Shown: one piece after another, positions 6,145 through 7,755 of the stretch
Position numbering within the stretch: the first letter of the stretch is position 1
Layout of the letters: each line of letters begins with the position of its first letter
Source: an uncultured Oscillospiraceae bacterium
GTDB taxonomy: Bacteria > Bacillota > Clostridia > UBA1212 > UBA1255
NCBI GenBank assembly: GCA_902462635.1
Contig: CABQCN010000054.1
Location: 1-7,755, forward strand
Length of the DNA: 7,755 bases
Direction: 5' to 3'
The notes under the pieces: model-generated
Told to the model about the DNA's origin: nothing
Database searches by the model: none
Seen by the model: only the letters and a program-made list of their open reading frames with translations
Program-made: the position numbers and the translations under genes

Positions 6145-7755
6145 ATGGCGGGCAAAATCGCGGAATATTTCAGGCTCAGAAAACAGGAGAAAGAGGATTT
6201 CAGGGTTCTTCTGGAAGATATGGTACGCAAAATATCGGTAGCCGAACAGGAATACCGGGCGTTATTCCAGGACCCATCCTCTTATATGGATACGCAAACG
6301 GTGATGGCCTGGAAGAATCGGTTCAACAGCCTCCACGACCAAGCGTCTTCTTATCTCGAGGGCGGCATGATCGAAAAGAAAAAATTGCCGCGGAAGTATA
6401 TCGATTCTCTTGCAAAAATGGATGGGATGTACTCTTATATCGATAAAAGGCGCGCCGCGCACAACCGGAAAGCCGTCGCCGGGAACGAGGCGGCGGCACA
6501 GGAAGCGTTCCGCCGCGTACTCGGAGAGGCCCCCACGGAGGATCAGATCGCAGCAATCCTGGCGGAGAACAGCAGAATTCTGATCAGCGGCGCGCCTTCG
6601 ACCGGGAAATCTACGGCGCTGCGTGCCAAAGCGGAATATATAAAAGGCCGCGGGTTCCGCGAGGGGACGGATTACGTATTTCTGCGCGGCGCGGATCTGA
6701 AGGGATTTGCAGACTTTGCTTGTAAAATACTCGAACAATGCGGCGCGCCTGCGGCGTATAAAAGTTTGGGAGAAGATCTTTTACCGGAAAGGATCCGCAG
6801 CTTTCTGGCGGAGAAATCGGCGGATCCTTCCTATCGAGGCCGCCTGATCGATTATTATTTAAAATTCCATGTTGCCGGACATACGGCGTTTGAATATAAA
6901 GAGTATAAAGACTATCAGAAATTTATCGCATCGTTCCCGCCCGTTTCCCTGAAGGGAGAACGTCTGAAATCATACGAGGAACTGGACGTCGCGAATTTTT
7001 TGTACGCGCTCGGCGTGGAATACGAATATCACGCGCCGTTCCGCGAAGACGAAATGCTGCAGGGCGCGCGCACAAAATACAAACCGGATTTTACCTTGAA
7101 AGAGTACGAGGTCTGCATCAATGTATATGAAATCGACGAAGATGGAAATGCCGCGGGAGAGGGATCGCTTTCCTTCTCCCGCCAGGAAACTGTCACGAAG
7201 CAATATTGGGAATCGATCCAGGCGGCGCGGGAATTTCACGAGAAAGCAGAAATTCCGCTGCTCGAATGCTTTTCCCGGGATAAACATTCGGAGGGAATGC
7301 TGCCGAAGCTGCAGTCCGGCCTTTCCGCGCTGGGCGTCGCTTTTCATTTGAAGAGCGACGAGGAACTCCTGGCCGCGATCCTGGCCGCTGATCCGCGTTT
7401 TATGGATATCGTGGCGGAAAGCATCCGTTACAGCATGGAAGCGATCCAGGCGGCGGACATGACGGAGGAAACGATCCTTACGCTGAGCCGGACGAAAAGC
7501 AGAACGTCGGCCCCGCTTTATAAAAGGCGCGAACGCCTCATGTCGCTGATCCTGCCGTTTTACAGCGATTATACGGCGCAAGTTCCTCTGGACGATTACC
7601 GGATCACGGCGCGGGCGGCGGACGTACTTTCCGATTACAAGGCAGCGCTCGGATACCGGTATCTCTTCCTCGACGATCTGGAAAACCTGAACGGCAGCGA
7701 AGCGAGACTGATTCTGGCGCTGGCGGAGAATTGCGGATGCAGCATTGCGGCGGCC
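6145..7755 (+). CDS. UvrD / helicase IV-like superfamily 1 protein, 3' end cut by the window edge
   Basis: The frame is open from ATG 6145 (GGAG 8 bases upstream) to the right edge, 537 residues. Residues 1-110 are charged and helical, probably coiled coil, as in helicase IV/HelD-type proteins. TEDQIAAI (131-138) fits the Q-motif and GAPSTGKS (149-156) is a Walker A with Lys155. An inserted segment, about 270-345, matches the helicase IV-type block: LKSYEELDVANFLYALGVEY (274-293), KYKPDF (311-316) and YEIDEDG (328-334). YRYLFLDDLENLNGSEARL (504-522) sits where the Walker B motif (normally DEYQD or similar) belongs, but reads DDLEN. Motifs III-VI and the second RecA-like domain would lie beyond the window. 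Family members use ATP to move along DNA or act on RNA polymerase; which applies here is unknown. It diverges from the AlbA_2 gene, with which it shares a promoter region. Confidence 0.85.
   Translation, partial: MAGKIAEYFRLRKQEKEDFRVLLEDMVRKISVAEQEYRALFQDPSSYMDTQTVMAWKNRFNSLHDQASSYLEGGMIEKKKLPRKYIDSLAKMDGMYSYIDKRRAAHNRKAVAGNEAAAQEAFRRVLGEAPTEDQIAAILAENSRILISGAPSTGKSTALRAKAEYIKGRGFREGTDYVFLRGADLKGFADFACKILEQCGAPAAYKSLGEDLLPERIRSFLAEKSADPSYRGRLIDYYLKFHVAGHTAFEYKEYKDYQKFIASFPPVSLKGERLKSYEELDVANFLYALGVEYEYHAPFREDEMLQGARTKYKPDFTLKEYEVCINVYEIDEDGNAAGEGSLSFSRQETVTKQYWESIQAAREFHEKAEIPLLECFSRDKHSEGMLPKLQSGLSALGVAFHLKSDEELLAAILAADPRFMDIVAESIRYSMEAIQAADMTEETILTLSRTKSRTSAPLYKRRERLMSLILPFYSDYTAQVPLDDYRITARAADVLSDYKAALGYRYLFLDDLENLNGSEARLILALAENCGCSIAAA

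Noticed and set aside
6970..7581. Minus-strand open frame of 203 codons inside the helicase-like gene
   Set aside because: Shadow of the plus-strand frame, which carries helicase motifs; the antisense product is basic and shows no domain.

Overview
The window looks like a piece of a chromosome from an anaerobic, gut-type Firmicute (class Clostridia). The evidence is strong Shine-Dalgarno sites (AAGGAGG, AGGAGG), sigma-A-type promoters, a lactose/cellobiose-family PTS EIIC module, and mixed base composition with many GCG, CCG and CGC codons. The taxonomic call is inference; there is no rRNA or other marker gene. No tRNA, rRNA, CRISPR array, insertion sequence or phage gene is visible.

There are five protein genes in two divergent pairs. 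(1) 1-967, minus strand: the N-terminal 322 residues of a large protein of unknown function, open at the left edge. (2) 1130-3283, plus: a 717-residue fusion of a PTS EIIC membrane domain to a cytoplasmic EAL (c-di-GMP phosphodiesterase-type) domain, with a GTG start. (3) 3264-4628, plus: a 454-residue clan GH-A glycoside hydrolase, closest to GH39, whose start overlaps gene 2 by 20 bases. (4) 4662-6026, minus: a 454-residue AlbA_2 (Schlafen-type) / HATPase_c_4 / C-terminal winged-helix protein. (5) 6145-7755, plus: the first 537 residues of a UvrD/helicase IV-like superfamily 1 protein, open at the right edge.

The left half reads as a carbohydrate locus. The EIIC-EAL protein could sense or move an oligosaccharide and relay this to c-di-GMP, and the co-translated intracellular hydrolase would cut such a sugar. 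No EIIA or EIIB gene is present, so the EIIC part may be a receptor rather than a working PTS permease. Gene 1 is divergent and could belong to the same locus.

The right half is a different module. An AlbA_2 regulator-like gene and a divergent helicase-like gene meet at a 118-base intergenic region. There, one self-complementary -35 hexamer (TTGCAA) appears to serve two promoters, each with a 17-base spacer and a good -10 box, and both start codons lie exactly the same distance from its centre. The helicase-like protein has a good Walker A but unusual residues at the expected Walker B and nuclease-like positions. Whether this pair is a defence, repair or regulatory module cannot be settled from this window.
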